This document shows positions 42,181 to 50,889 of a DNA stretch of 64,000 nucleotides, piece by piece. The DNA comes from JADJDM01 sp044352985. Lineage in GTDB: Bacteria; Bacteroidota; Bacteroidia; B-17B0; Aurantibacillaceae. The notes beneath the pieces were generated by a model. It saw only the letters and a list, made by a program, of their open reading frames with translations. It was not told the origin of the DNA and made no database searches. Made by a program: the position numbers and the translations under genes. Positions within the stretch are counted from its first letter, which is position 1, and every line of letters begins with the position of its first letter. Location of the stretch: contig JBILCU010000014.1 in NCBI GenBank assembly GCA_044352985.1, positions 19,258 through 83,257 on the forward strand, written 5' to 3'.

Positions 42181-43443
42181 ATGGAAAAACTGAAAAGAAA
42201 AACCCGTGTAGAGCAAGGTCGAAACAATCCTAGCATCAGGTTTCCAGAGTTTAAGGATGGCTGGGCAAGTAATACTATTGGAGATTTATTTGAGTTGGAT
42301 GCAAGACCAATTAATAAGCCTTCAAGCAGTTATAAATCTATAGGTATAAGAAGTCATTTTAAAGGAACATTTCAAAGACTTGATAGCGATCCATCAAAGA
42401 ATGTAATGGACACTCTATATGTAGTTAAGGAGAATGACCTAATTGTAAATATCACTTTTGCATGGGAAGGTGCAGTGGCAATTGCAAGTAAAGATGATGA
42501 AGGAGGTTTGGTTTCTCATAGATTCCCAACGTATATTAATAATAAATATAAAGTAGAAATAAACTTTTTTAGATTTCTATTTCCTACTAATGATTTCAAA
42601 AGAACTCTAGACTTGATATCACCGGGAAGTGCAGGAAGAAATAGAGTTTTGAAGAAAAGTGATTTTCTAAAAATTAAATTTTTTATCCCCACCCTCCCCG
42701 AACAAAAACGCATTGCTTCTTTCTTTACGGTGCTGGACAAGAAAATTGCCGAACTCAAACAAAAGAAAGCCCTTTTAGAGCAATACAAAAAAGGAGTCAT
42801 GCAAAAACTCTTTTCGCAGGAGCTGAGGTTTAAAGACGAGAATGGAAAGGAGTTTCCGAAGTGGGAGAAGAAAACATTAGGTAATATCGGGGTAACATAT
42901 AACGGACTTACAGGTAAAACTAAAGATAATTTTGGAGTAGGTAAACCATACATTCAATACAAACAGATTTTCGATAATACCAAAATAGATGTTTCAAAAT
43001 TTGACTTTGTTCAAGTTGACGAAAAAGAAAGTCAAAATAAAACAAAATATGGTGATGTTTTCTTTACAACATCTTCGGAAACACCTTTAGAAATAGGTTA
43101 TTCATCTGTCCTTTTGGAAAATGTTGATGAATTATATCTAAATAGTTTTTGTTTTGGTTATCGAATCAATTCATTTAAGGAACTAAGCCCAACTTTTGCT
43201 CAATACTTATTCAGAAGTCCTATTTTTAGAAAAGAAGTTATTAAACTTGGTCAAGGAAGCACCAGATATAATATGTCAAAAGTGGAGTTAATGAAAATTG
43301 AAATTCTATTGCCTTCTGAGAAGGAGCAAAATAAAATCTCAACTTTCTTAGAAACAATAGATGAAAAGTTAATACGAACTACTACCCAATTACAGCAAAC
43401 TCAACAATGGAAAAAGGGTTTGCTTCAAAATATGTTTGTGTAA
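42181..43443 (+). CDS. hsdS: Type I restriction-modification specificity subunit
   Basis: 420 aa with two target-recognition domains (~20-160 and ~225-370). Each is followed by a coiled-coil spacer: LPEQKRIASFFTVLDKKIAE in the middle and KEQNKISTFLETIDEKL at the end. The two halves read the two parts of a bipartite target; the recognised sequence cannot be predicted here. Both TRDs look intact. Its stop shares one base with the hsdR ATG (TAATG). Confidence 0.93.
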   Translation: MEKLKRKTRVEQGRNNPSIRFPEFKDGWASNTIGDLFELDARPINKPSSSYKSIGIRSHFKGTFQRLDSDPSKNVMDTLYVVKENDLIVNITFAWEGAVAIASKDDEGGLVSHRFPTYINNKYKVEINFFRFLFPTNDFKRTLDLISPGSAGRNRVLKKSDFLKIKFFIPTLPEQKRIASFFTVLDKKIAELKQKKALLEQYKKGVMQKLFSQELRFKDENGKEFPKWEKKTLGNIGVTYNGLTGKTKDNFGVGKPYIQYKQIFDNTKIDVSKFDFVQVDEKESQNKTKYGDVFFTTSSETPLEIGYSSVLLENVDELYLNSFCFGYRINSFKELSPTFAQYLFRSPIFRKEVIKLGQGSTRYNMSKVELMKIEILLPSEKEQNKISTFLETIDEKLIRTTTQLQQTQQWKKGLLQNMFV

Positions 43444-46304
43444 TGGCTAAACAACCCGAACAAATATTAGAAGAACAGTTAGTTGCACAGCTTCAAAAGT
43501 TGGGTTATGGCTTGGTGCATTTGAAAGATGAAAACGATTTAATTACCAACCTAAAACAGCAATTAGAAAAGCACAACAATATTCAATTTAGCTCAAAAGA
43601 ATTTGAACGCGTAATGAATATTTTGAGCAAAGGTTCGGTGTTTGAAAAAGCAAAAACCCTACGCCAAAAACAACATATTGTAAAAGATAACGGTGATAAT
43701 CTATATTTTGAGTTTATCAATGTAGAACACTGGTGCCAAAACGAATTTCAGGTTACGCATCAGGTAACTATAGATGGCAAATACAAAAACCGCTATGATG
43801 TTACGCTACTTATAAACGGTTTACCCCTTGTTCAAATAGAACTGAAACGCAGAGGACTCGAACTGAAAGAAGCATTTAATCAAATCAACCGTTATCAACG
43901 CCATTCGTTTGGTGCAAATTCAGCCTTATTTCAATACATTCAATTATTTGTAATTAGCAATGGAGTTAATTCAAAATATTACGCAAATAATAGAGAGCAA
44001 TCGTTCAAACAAACATTCTACTGGACAGATAAGGAAAATAAACGCCTTACCAATATTCTCAACGGTTTTACAAGTGAATTTTTAGAACCTTGCCACATTA
44101 GCAAAATGATATGTAAGTACATTGTGTTGAACGAAACCAATAAAATATTGATGGTGCTTCGTCCATATCAGTTTTATGCAGTAGAAGCATTGATTGATAG
44201 AGTTAAGAACACAAATAAAAACGGCTATATATGGCATACCACAGGTTCGGGCAAAACTTTAACCTCGTTTAAAGCCAGTCAAATTTTAATGAATTTGCCA
44301 CAAGTAAAAAAAGTGGTTTTTGTTGTAGATAGAAAAGATTTAGATTACCAAACCAACAAAGAGTTTAACAGCTTTAGCAAAGGATGCATAGATGGCACAG
44401 ACAATACCAAGCAATTAGTAAATCAGTTTTCGGATGATACAAAACTAATTGTAACCACCATTCAAAAACTAAATACTGCAATTAGCAAAAAACAGTATTT
44501 GAGCAAAATGGAAAAGCTTAAAAACGAGAAAATCGTTTTCATTTTTGATGAATGTCACCGCTCACAATTTGGCGAAACACACAACCGTATTAAATCATTT
44601 TTCAATAACATTCAACTATTTGGTTTTACAGGAACACCCATTTTTGCTGACAATGCAGTGAAAAATGAAATGGGAACACGTACAACAAAAGAACTTTTTT
44701 CCGACTGTTTACACAAATATGTAATTACTGATGCCATTAAAGACGAAAACGTTTTGAAATTTTCGGTAGAATACGTGGGCAGATATAAACGCAAAGAAAC
44801 AGCAACAGAAATTGATATTGAGGTAGAAGACATTGATAAAAAAGAGTTGATGGAATCACCTTATCGACTAGAGAAAATTGCGGATTACATTATTGCCAAT
44901 CACAACCGAAAAACACACAATCGAGATTTTACCGCAATGTTTTGTGTAAGCAGTGTAGAAACGCTGATAAAATATTATGATATTTTTCAAAAGCGAAAGG
45001 AAGAAGGTAAACACAATTTACGTATTGCAACAATTTTTAGTTATACAGCAAACGAAAACGATGCAGATGCTAATGGTTTTTTAGCAGAAGAATTATCTGT
45101 AGTTGAAGAGCCAAAAGCATTGTATGGCTTACATGCTCACAGTCGAGAAAAGTTAGACGAGTTTATAGAACATTACAACACAATGTTTGAAACTAAATTT
45201 TCAACAAAAGACAGTGAAAGTTTTTACAACTATTACAATGACATTTCAAAAAAAGTAAAGGAACGTAAAATTGATATTTTATTAGTAGTTAATATGTTCC
45301 TCACAGGGTTTGATAGTCAAACGCTGAATACGATGTATGTAGATAAAAATCTAAAATACCACGGCCTAATACAAGCATATTCAAGAACTAACCGTATTTT
45401 AAACGAGCAAAAATCACAAGGTAATATTATTGTTTTTCGTAACCTCAAAAACGCAACAGACGAAGCCATTACATTATTCAGTAACAAAGAAGCTATTGAG
45501 GTTATTATCATGAAACCTTATGAAGATTATGTAGAAAAATTTAATGAAGCATACATTAAATTACAAAACATTACACCAACTGTAAATAGCGTTAATGAAC
45601 TTCAATCTGAAAATGATGAACTGGAATTTATTAAAGCATTTCGTGAACTGATAAGGATTAAAAATATTTTAACGGCTTTTGCCGATTTTAAATCAGATGA
45701 TTTAGAAATGAACGAACAGTTGTTTGAGGATTATAAAAGCAAATACCTTGATTTGTATGATAAGGTAAAAAGTAATCATCAAAAAGAGAAAGTTTCCATT
45801 TTAGAAGACGTTGACTTTGAATTAGAACTCATTCACCGTGACGAAATTAATGTTGCTTACATCATTCAGTTACTTATAAAACTAAAATCAAATGTGCAGA
45901 AAGATGTTTCTCAAGCAGAAAATGAAATTTTTAATTTGCTTAATACAGAAGCTAATTTAAGAAGTAAGCGAGAATTGGTTGAAAAATTTATTTTAGAAAA
46001 TTTACCAGCATTAGAAGATGCAGATAATCTTCCAGAAGCTTTTGACAAATTCTGGAATGAAGAACAACAAATTGCATTTAATAAATTGGTAACGGAAGAA
46101 AATTTATCTGCAATCAAAACCGAAAAAATTATTGAGGATTATTTATTTGCTGAGAGAGAACCATTGAGAGATGAAGTGCTTGAACTTATTGAAGGCAATA
46201 AACCAACTGTTTTAGAACGTAAAAAAACAGGCGATAGAATTCTAAATAAAATACTAAGTTTTGTCGAAACATTTATAAACGGATTTAACAAACACATTAC
46301 CTAA
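43443..46304 (+). CDS. hsdR: Type I restriction endonuclease subunit
   Basis: 953 aa from the ATG at 43443 (MAKQPEQ); the upstream in-frame ATG at 43407 lies within hsdS. Domains in order: N-terminal nuclease with IELKRRG (~133-139), Walker A TTGSGKTLTSF at ~266, DEAD-type box FDECHRSQFG at ~367 and GFTGTP, helicase motif VI QAYSRTNRI, and a C-terminal helical HsdM-binding part. Translocates DNA and cleaves unmethylated targets. The frame is uninterrupted, so the system is probably functional. Confidence 0.95.
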   Translation: MAKQPEQILEEQLVAQLQKLGYGLVHLKDENDLITNLKQQLEKHNNIQFSSKEFERVMNILSKGSVFEKAKTLRQKQHIVKDNGDNLYFEFINVEHWCQNEFQVTHQVTIDGKYKNRYDVTLLINGLPLVQIELKRRGLELKEAFNQINRYQRHSFGANSALFQYIQLFVISNGVNSKYYANNREQSFKQTFYWTDKENKRLTNILNGFTSEFLEPCHISKMICKYIVLNETNKILMVLRPYQFYAVEALIDRVKNTNKNGYIWHTTGSGKTLTSFKASQILMNLPQVKKVVFVVDRKDLDYQTNKEFNSFSKGCIDGTDNTKQLVNQFSDDTKLIVTTIQKLNTAISKKQYLSKMEKLKNEKIVFIFDECHRSQFGETHNRIKSFFNNIQLFGFTGTPIFADNAVKNEMGTRTTKELFSDCLHKYVITDAIKDENVLKFSVEYVGRYKRKETATEIDIEVEDIDKKELMESPYRLEKIADYIIANHNRKTHNRDFTAMFCVSSVETLIKYYDIFQKRKEEGKHNLRIATIFSYTANENDADANGFLAEELSVVEEPKALYGLHAHSREKLDEFIEHYNTMFETKFSTKDSESFYNYYNDISKKVKERKIDILLVVNMFLTGFDSQTLNTMYVDKNLKYHGLIQAYSRTNRILNEQKSQGNIIVFRNLKNATDEAITLFSNKEAIEVIIMKPYEDYVEKFNEAYIKLQNITPTVNSVNELQSENDELEFIKAFRELIRIKNILTAFADFKSDDLEMNEQLFEDYKSKYLDLYDKVKSNHQKEKVSILEDVDFELELIHRDEINVAYIIQLLIKLKSNVQKDVSQAENEIFNLLNTEANLRSKRELVEKFILENLPALEDADNLPEAFDKFWNEEQQIAFNKLVTEENLSAIKTEKIIEDYLFAEREPLRDEVLELIEGNKPTVLERKKTGDRILNKILSFVETFINGFNKHIT

Positions 46305-46949
46305 TCTTTAATAAAAACAATACAGGTAAATCGGTGTTCCTTAGCCTGCTCCCAACAACAAAACACGCCAAACCAAAAAATAATTGCATAGCGTGTATAT
46401 TGCTTTCAAAGCATTGTGCAATCACTTTTTTGCCATAGGTTGCTAAAGCAAGTTTGTCATGTTTGTTGTTTTGGTCACGGGCTTTCGTCACGGTTGCCTA
46501 CTTTGTACTTCAAGCAGCTTCATTCATTACCTTACATTTCACCCTTTACAATCGCTTCGCTTATTCCACTGGGTTTCATTTCAGTTCATTCATTGCAGCA
46601 GCTTTCAGTCCACCGGCAACCTTAGTATAGCGTGCCTTGCTTGTCGCTCAGGCTTCGGGCTGTCATAGTTTTTGTATCCCTAATTTGCTTTTCAACTCAC
46701 AACCGTAGCTAAAGCAAAACTCTTACGCTCCTAACAAAAACTTCGCCAGCCCTTGTGTTTTCAACATAGTTTGCAACCGCCCTCTGCTTTCACAAGTTCA
46801 AGCTTCGTGCTCCTTTGCTGCACACCTTCGCTCCACACGCATTAGGCACGGTCTCACAGCGGACTGCAATACATTTCATTACTTGCAACCGCTTTCCCTA
46901 CGCACGCTGTAGGCACTTTTACCTTAAATTATTTTGTAATTATTATTTT
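46305..46949. other. 645-nt G+C-rich segment without a convincing gene
   Basis: Sample 60-base lines are 40-58% G+C, against roughly one third for the neighbourhood. The plus strand is C/T-rich, so a minus-strand transcript would be purine-rich. Short ORFs exist in several frames but resemble no family and overlap each other. TTGCAACCGC occurs twice (46,771 and 46,883) and CCTAC/GTAGG forms a hairpin at 46,897-46,913. It may be a structured RNA, a decayed insertion or a transferred intergenic piece. Confidence 0.5.
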
Positions 46950-47288
46950 TCATTTCCAAACTTTACCTTTTCTGATGATATAATCAGTTGCTATTTTATC
47001 TATTTCATCAGCAGTCATTATTTTATTTTTAGTAAGCCAAGCATCTATTTCAGTCTTTTTAAAATAAACACGTTTAGCGGATTTAAAATGTGGTATTGCT
47101 CTACTTGAAGTATGTTTATATACAGCCGATTTGGATTGATTAATATACTTCGCCACTTGTTCCAAATTCATTATCTCATTGGTGTTAGATAATGGTTCAT
47201 CACTATTCTCTCTATTGGCTTGCAATAGTTTAATTTGTTTCTCAATGTTGTTGAGTTTTTCAATAATTATTTCAAAAGGATTTTCCAT
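46950..47288 (-). CDS. Excisionase-like helix-turn-helix protein with coiled-coil N-terminus
   Basis: 112 aa. Residues ~8-25 (IIEKLNNIEKQIKLLQ) are a likely coiled coil, followed by an HTH-17/Xis-type winged helix: MNLEQVAKYINQSKSAVYKH, then IPHFKSAKRVYFKKTEIDAW. It is the second such gene in the island and points the opposite way to the integrase. The role is probably regulation or excision. Confidence 0.8.
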   Translation of the reverse strand: MENPFEIIIEKLNNIEKQIKLLQANRENSDEPLSNTNEIMNLEQVAKYINQSKSAVYKHTSSRAIPHFKSAKRVYFKKTEIDAWLTKNKIMTADEIDKIATDYIIRKGKVWK

Positions 47289-47553
47289 GATTTTTTCTAC
47301 CTAAATTAAAAAAAGTCAGCAAAGTTGGGGCTGTGCCACACATGCCTCCGCTTTGGTTTATAAAGGTCAAGCCCGCTGGGTTTTGCTAAAAAAATCTCCA
47401 CCTTTCAGGTAGTATTTTTTCAGACAAAAACCTTGACAAACCATCTTGCAAAGCCCTTTCTAATAGGCTTTCTTTTTTATTTTTTTCGGTTTTTATTTTT
47501 TCTTTTAAAAATAGTTGTGAGCGAAGCGAGCAAAATTTTAAAGCTCGTAAACC
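47289..47553. other. Intergenic region between HTH and DUF6943-like genes
   Basis: 265 nt. A weak hairpin AAAGCC/GGCTTT (47,450-47,455 with 47,466-47,471) followed by CTTTTTT could terminate plus-strand transcripts. The two short ORFs on opposite strands here look spurious. Divergent promoters for the flanking genes are expected but not clearly seen. Confidence 0.35.
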
Positions 47554-47964
47554 ATGAAAATCAAAACTCACAACATGAAAAGCACCTACAAGGATGCTCA
47601 TTTTTTTATCCTATCAAAAGGTAACAATAGCGGAAAGCCATTGGATATACCTTGCCCGAATTGCTTCGTTTGCCTATGTTCAAATGAAGAAGAAAAACAA
47701 CGATACTATTGGCTTTTTTATGGTTTGTGGCAGGGTATGTACTTTCAGCCATTCATAACAGGTTCAGTTATTCCATTTATTCGATTAGATGATTTAAAAA
47801 AAGTAGTTCAAACGGCTATGTCTAAAATCGATTTAAAGCACAAACAATTCGAGAAAAATGTTTCAATGATACAATTACTCAACGAAAGGTCTAAATTGAT
47901 TCAAGAGCAAATAAAATTGATAAAAGAAGCCAAAAGAGCACTTATGTATCAGGTCTTAAAATAA
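47554..47964 (+). CDS. DUF6943-like protein of Bacteroidota mobile elements
   Basis: 136 aa, or 129 aa from the ATG at 47575. Contains HFFILSKGNNSGKPLDIPCP, CFVCLCSNEEEKQRYYW, GSVIPFIRLDDL and a C-terminal coiled coil ending LIKEAKRALMY. This pattern is known from small proteins of Bacteroidota conjugative and mobilisable elements (DUF6943, assigned from memory). Function unknown. Cys in CPNC could bind metal. Followed by a hairpin terminator. Confidence 0.65.
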   Translation: MKIKTHNMKSTYKDAHFFILSKGNNSGKPLDIPCPNCFVCLCSNEEEKQRYYWLFYGLWQGMYFQPFITGSVIPFIRLDDLKKVVQTAMSKIDLKHKQFEKNVSMIQLLNERSKLIQEQIKLIKEAKRALMYQVLK

Positions 47965-47973
47965 TGTAACAAA

Positions 47974-48003
47974 AAAAGGGCCGCCCATTTGAGCGACCCT
48001 TTT
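47974..48003. terminator. Bidirectional terminator between convergent genes
   Basis: 11-bp stem with one mismatch (47,974-47,984 with 47,993-48,003), A run on the left and T run on the right, between the plus-strand DUF6943-like gene and the minus-strand cluster. Confidence 0.75.
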
Positions 48004-48025
48004 GTTCCAATCATCTGTATTATTG

Positions 48026-48232
48026 TTAATCTTTCTTTTGTATATATCCTACAAATTTTCTTAGTAGGTGTTTTAAAGTCATGCTAACAATAAAACTAAC
48101 ACATGCACCTATTGTTCCCAGTACAATTGTTTCGCTAATATCCTGCGTACTAATATTTATAAATACAGCCAATAAAGTTCCTCCAATTGTTCCTGTGATA
48201 GTTCCTCCTTCAATATGATTGGTTCCTGCCAT
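48026..48232 (-). CDS. Small two-helix membrane protein (cluster gene 3)
   Basis: 68 aa. GGTITGTIGGTLLAVFINI and ISETIVLGTIGACVSFIVSM form two membrane segments, followed by a basic end (LKHLLRKFVGYIQKKD). The outline resembles small holin-like proteins, but no family can be assigned. Its ATG shares one base with the upstream stop (TAATG), so it is coupled to the 98-aa gene. Confidence 0.55.
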   Translation of the reverse strand: MAGTNHIEGGTITGTIGGTLLAVFINISTQDISETIVLGTIGACVSFIVSMTLKHLLRKFVGYIQKKD

Positions 48233-48528
48233 TACTTTATAACATTTGTAATTAATCCTTCAGTATCCGATTTCATCAATTTTGAATTTGTACTGATTGT
48301 AACTTGCGGGATACAGTTTTTACTTTCATTCTCCCTGCATGAAGGTGTAATGGTAATTGTTGTATTTTCAACTAAAGTTTTATTGATTGTATCAATATTT
48401 TTTCCGGCATCAGCCTTAGTTAATTTTGATCCTGCAGCAAAAACATCAACCAATTCACCTTTTGTTTTATCAAATAATTTGATTCTAATGTCAAATTCTA
48501 AAGAGCTGTTTTTTGTATAATCTTCCAT
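48232..48528 (-). CDS. Hypothetical 98-aa protein (cluster gene 2)
   Basis: 98 aa, soluble, no signal peptide. Contains LEFDIRIKLFDKTKGELVDV and TITITPSCRENESKNCIPQV, suggesting mostly beta structure. No family recognised. It starts 18 nt after the 249-aa gene and overlaps the membrane gene, forming a three-gene operon. Confidence 0.6.
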   Translation of the reverse strand: MEDYTKNSSLEFDIRIKLFDKTKGELVDVFAAGSKLTKADAGKNIDTINKTLVENTTITITPSCRENESKNCIPQVTISTNSKLMKSDTEGLITNVIK

Positions 48529-48546
48529 TGTTAAATTATTAAGTAG

Positions 48547-49296
48547 TTATAGCACATCAATTATTTTCAACCCATTATAAGCTCCATTTTTCAAACTATA
48601 CTGTACTGTATTTACAGATTGGAAAAATTCAATTTTCAACAGAAACAATTTTGCACCCGTTCCAGCAGGCACAGCAGTTGGTGTTAATGTAATTGTTGAT
48701 GTTGTTGCATTTATAGGCACATTTTGTATGTTGGTTAATTTCACATCAACCACATTAGTTGCATAGTTTACATTTGCGTATGCTCCGGTAAAACTAACAT
48801 GCGTTGCACCCTCAGGAAATACCAAATCCATTGTTGGTATTAAACCAGTAATCGTGATAACTCCTGTTGTTGTATTTACTGCCCACGGCTTAAATAAAAT
48901 ACTACTTAACATCGCATCATTATTAAACTCAAATCCTTTCAATAATGCTTTTGCAGGTGCTGAAGCCATTGCAACACCAATGTTTCTGGCTCCACGTGCA
49001 GATGTAGTGTCAAGATTTTTAATTTTAGTCATTAACTGTGTAATTCTTGAAACAATTCTATTATCCGTTGCATTCATTGAAATAGGTCGTAACGAATCCC
49101 TGGTTAGTTTACCAGCTTTTGCAGAAGTTCCAAACTCACTATTATTTTCTCTTGTTCGTTGAAATGCTGGGTCATTCGCTATTCTTGTTCCATCAACAGA
49201 TGTTTTCATTCTTGCTAAATCACCATCTTTAGTTTTATAAAAGGAAATATTATCTAATGTTCCTTTAATTTTTATTAGTCCAGATTGTCTTGCCAT
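48547..49296 (-). CDS. Hypothetical 249-aa protein of a Bacteroidota-wide family (cluster gene 1)
   Basis: 249 aa, no signal peptide. The N-terminal ~120 residues (MARQSGLIKIKGTLDNISFY, ANDPAFQRTRENNSEFG, AKAGKLTRDSLRP) recall, from memory, a family common in Flavobacteriia and relatives but without known function. The C-terminal ~110 residues are Thr/Val-rich beta strands. The lack of a signal and the beta-rich tail would fit a particle or secreted structural protein, which is inference only. First gene of the minus-strand cluster. Confidence 0.65.
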   Translation of the reverse strand: MARQSGLIKIKGTLDNISFYKTKDGDLARMKTSVDGTRIANDPAFQRTRENNSEFGTSAKAGKLTRDSLRPISMNATDNRIVSRITQLMTKIKNLDTTSARGARNIGVAMASAPAKALLKGFEFNNDAMLSSILFKPWAVNTTTGVITITGLIPTMDLVFPEGATHVSFTGAYANVNYATNVVDVKLTNIQNVPINATTSTITLTPTAVPAGTGAKLFLLKIEFFQSVNTVQYSLKNGAYNGLKIIDVL

Positions 49297-49554
49297 TTTT
49301 ATTTAAATTTTTATTTTTTTCAGCTAATTAACAGAATAAAAAAAGCATTTACTACAACTTCGATTTTGTTTCATTAGTTGTGTTTATTTTGCTTTACTAA
49401 AGGTAGTTTACAAGCATTAAGCTTATTGATTATCTATAGTTACTATATGAAAAATGATTTTTATTTAATAGAGATATACTATTAAATATTTTTTTATTTT
49501 TGTTGCATAACAACGCAATTAGTTCATTAAATTATTAGCTAATAAAAATATATT

Positions 49555-49571
49555 AGTGGAGATTTAGTGGA
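49555..49571 (+). repeat. Subterminal 17-bp repeat, right copy
   Basis: AGTGGAGATTTAGTGGA, identical and in the same orientation as 36,818-36,834, 60 bp inside attR. A likely recombinase arm site. Confidence 0.75.
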
Positions 49572-49630
49572 GATTATAAATACGAGTTATTAATTCACTA
49601 ATAGTAAATGAATTAGTAATTAATTTATAG

Positions 49631-49645
49631 TCCCTACAAGACCAC
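49631..49645 (+). repeat. attR core of the integrative island
   Basis: TCCCTACAAGACCAC, an exact copy of the tRNA-Arg 3' end at 36,702-36,716. The rest of the tRNA is absent, as expected for the distal junction. Confidence 0.92.
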
Positions 49646-49652
49646 CACCACT

Positions 49653-49678
49653 AAAGCCCTTGTTTTAAAGGGCTTTTT
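49653..49678 (+). terminator. Original terminator of tRNA-Arg, displaced beyond attR
   Basis: 8-bp stem (49,653-49,660 with 49,669-49,676), 8-base loop and T residues, 8 nt after the attR core. Confidence 0.7.
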
Positions 49679-49710
49679 AATTTTTAAAGATTTTAACTAA
49701 TTTTCAAACA

Positions 49711-50655
49711 CTAATGAGGAACGTAAATCGGCTTATCCTTTTTATTTTCTTTGTGCCTAACGTTATCGTTTTTAGATTTTATATTTTTTATATCAATGTC
49801 TTCTATATATTTCCATTTATCTTTATGATAGGTGAAACCATCATAACTAAAATCTGGGCCATAATATTGGTATTGACCTTCCATAAAAGCGTCTTTTGGA
49901 GATAAATGATCAAAAACAATCATCTGTTTATCATCGTAATACTTTAACGACATCACTACTTCCGAAGAGTATTGAAAAACAATACGTCTTGGATTTTTTC
50001 TTGGAAATTTAAACACATCTTTACCAAAAACCGGATCTCCATTCTTTTTAAAGTATAACACATCAATGTATTTTTTTTGTATTATTTTGTTGTTACCGTC
50101 CCATCCCAGCAATGTATAATAGTTGTCATTTTTAATGATTTTATAATACAACATTCCCAACCACTTTTCATGACTCCCAACAAAAGTTTCGGTACTTTTT
50201 ACTAATTCAGGATGATTTTGTAATCTAAAGCATTCGTAGCTTTTCTTTTTTACATCATAGGTCTGAATAAAGCCAAAATAAAGATAGCTTCCATCTTTTT
50301 TATAAACATTCCAATTAATGATTCTAAAAAAATGATCTGGTGAATACATTCTGGTAATTTCATTTAACGAATCAAAAGGATAAAAAAATGAACGTTCTGC
50401 GGCAAGTACTGTATCTAAAATTTCAGTAAATTCTTCGTTTAATTTCACTTTTAATTCATCATTTTTTTCAGAAAATATTTTTTTTTGAAGAATTTGTAAT
50501 CTTAATTCATAGCTTTTAAAATAAGCGATATCTTTTTCGGATAATTCTTCATTTATAATTGAAGATCTTTTGGTTGTTAAAAAATTGAAGTTACTTGCAT
50601 GTAACGTAGTCATTACAACAAAGAATGCAAATAAAAAATGAATTAAAGTTTTCAT
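49711..50655 (-). CDS. Secreted hypothetical protein
   Basis: 314 aa from the ATG at 50655 (MKTLIHFLFAFFVVMTTLHA), which gives a clean signal peptide; upstream in-frame starts at 50661 and 50703 add residues in front of it. The mature part has many aromatic beta-type segments (YLYFGFIQTYDVKKKSYECF, FKFPRKNPRRIVFQYSSEVV) and a basic C-terminus. No family recognised. It is the first chromosomal gene right of the island. Confidence 0.65.
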   Translation of the reverse strand: MKTLIHFLFAFFVVMTTLHASNFNFLTTKRSSIINEELSEKDIAYFKSYELRLQILQKKIFSEKNDELKVKLNEEFTEILDTVLAAERSFFYPFDSLNEITRMYSPDHFFRIINWNVYKKDGSYLYFGFIQTYDVKKKSYECFRLQNHPELVKSTETFVGSHEKWLGMLYYKIIKNDNYYTLLGWDGNNKIIQKKYIDVLYFKKNGDPVFGKDVFKFPRKNPRRIVFQYSSEVVMSLKYYDDKQMIVFDHLSPKDAFMEGQYQYYGPDFSYDGFTYHKDKWKYIEDIDIKNIKSKNDNVRHKENKKDKPIYVPH

Positions 50656-50817
50656 AATCATATAACGAATGTGAATGTAATAATATTTCAAGTTGATTAA
50701 CAATTCTATTATTTAAATCGCTAAATAAAAAAACATTCAATACATCTAATTTTAGCAAAACCTGTCGTTTTAGTTTGGTTATAAATTAGTAAATAACTGC
50801 ATCACTTATGTTTGAAT

Positions 50818-50825
50818 TAAATTTG
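50818..50825 (+). promoter_or_regulatory. Putative -7 box (TAAATTTG) for fumC
   Basis: TAAATTTG, with a second match TATGTTTG at 50,807-50,814. Both lie 60-80 nt before the fumC ATG; the leader would be ~60 nt. No TTG at ideal spacing. Confidence 0.4.
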
Positions 50826-50889
50826 TAAACTTGCAGCGCAAAAAATCACTTTTTATTGAATCATAATATCTAACTAAATCTTTAAAAAT

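Larger units (their letters stand above)
49297..49710. other. AT-rich right end of the island
   Basis: No ORF of note. It holds the subterminal 17-bp repeat at 49,555, attR at 49,631 and the native tRNA terminator at 49,653. Minus-strand TACCTTTA (49,405-49,398) is a near match to a -7 box for the three-gene cluster. Confidence 0.6.

Noticed and set aside
41856..42236. 126-aa antisense ORF across rhuM
   Set aside because: Shadow frame of rhuM with Ser/Phe-rich low complexity.
43407..43442. Upstream ATG for hsdR
   Set aside because: It lies within hsdS; the ATG at 43,443 forms a TAATG junction typical of this genome.
46297..46668. Short overlapping ORFs on both strands in the G+C-rich segment
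   Set aside because: They overlap one another, match no family, and open frames are expected from the higher G+C.
46305..46949. rRNA fragment or group II intron
   Set aside because: No recognisable rRNA core sequence, no domain V-like hairpin and no reverse transcriptase frame were found.
46815..47108. 97-aa plus-strand ORF
   Set aside because: Antisense to the better-supported HTH gene at 46,950-47,288 and has low-complexity aromatic composition.
47386..47624. Opposed ORFs of 63 and 71 aa
   Set aside because: They overlap each other and the DUF6943-like gene; composition is non-protein-like.
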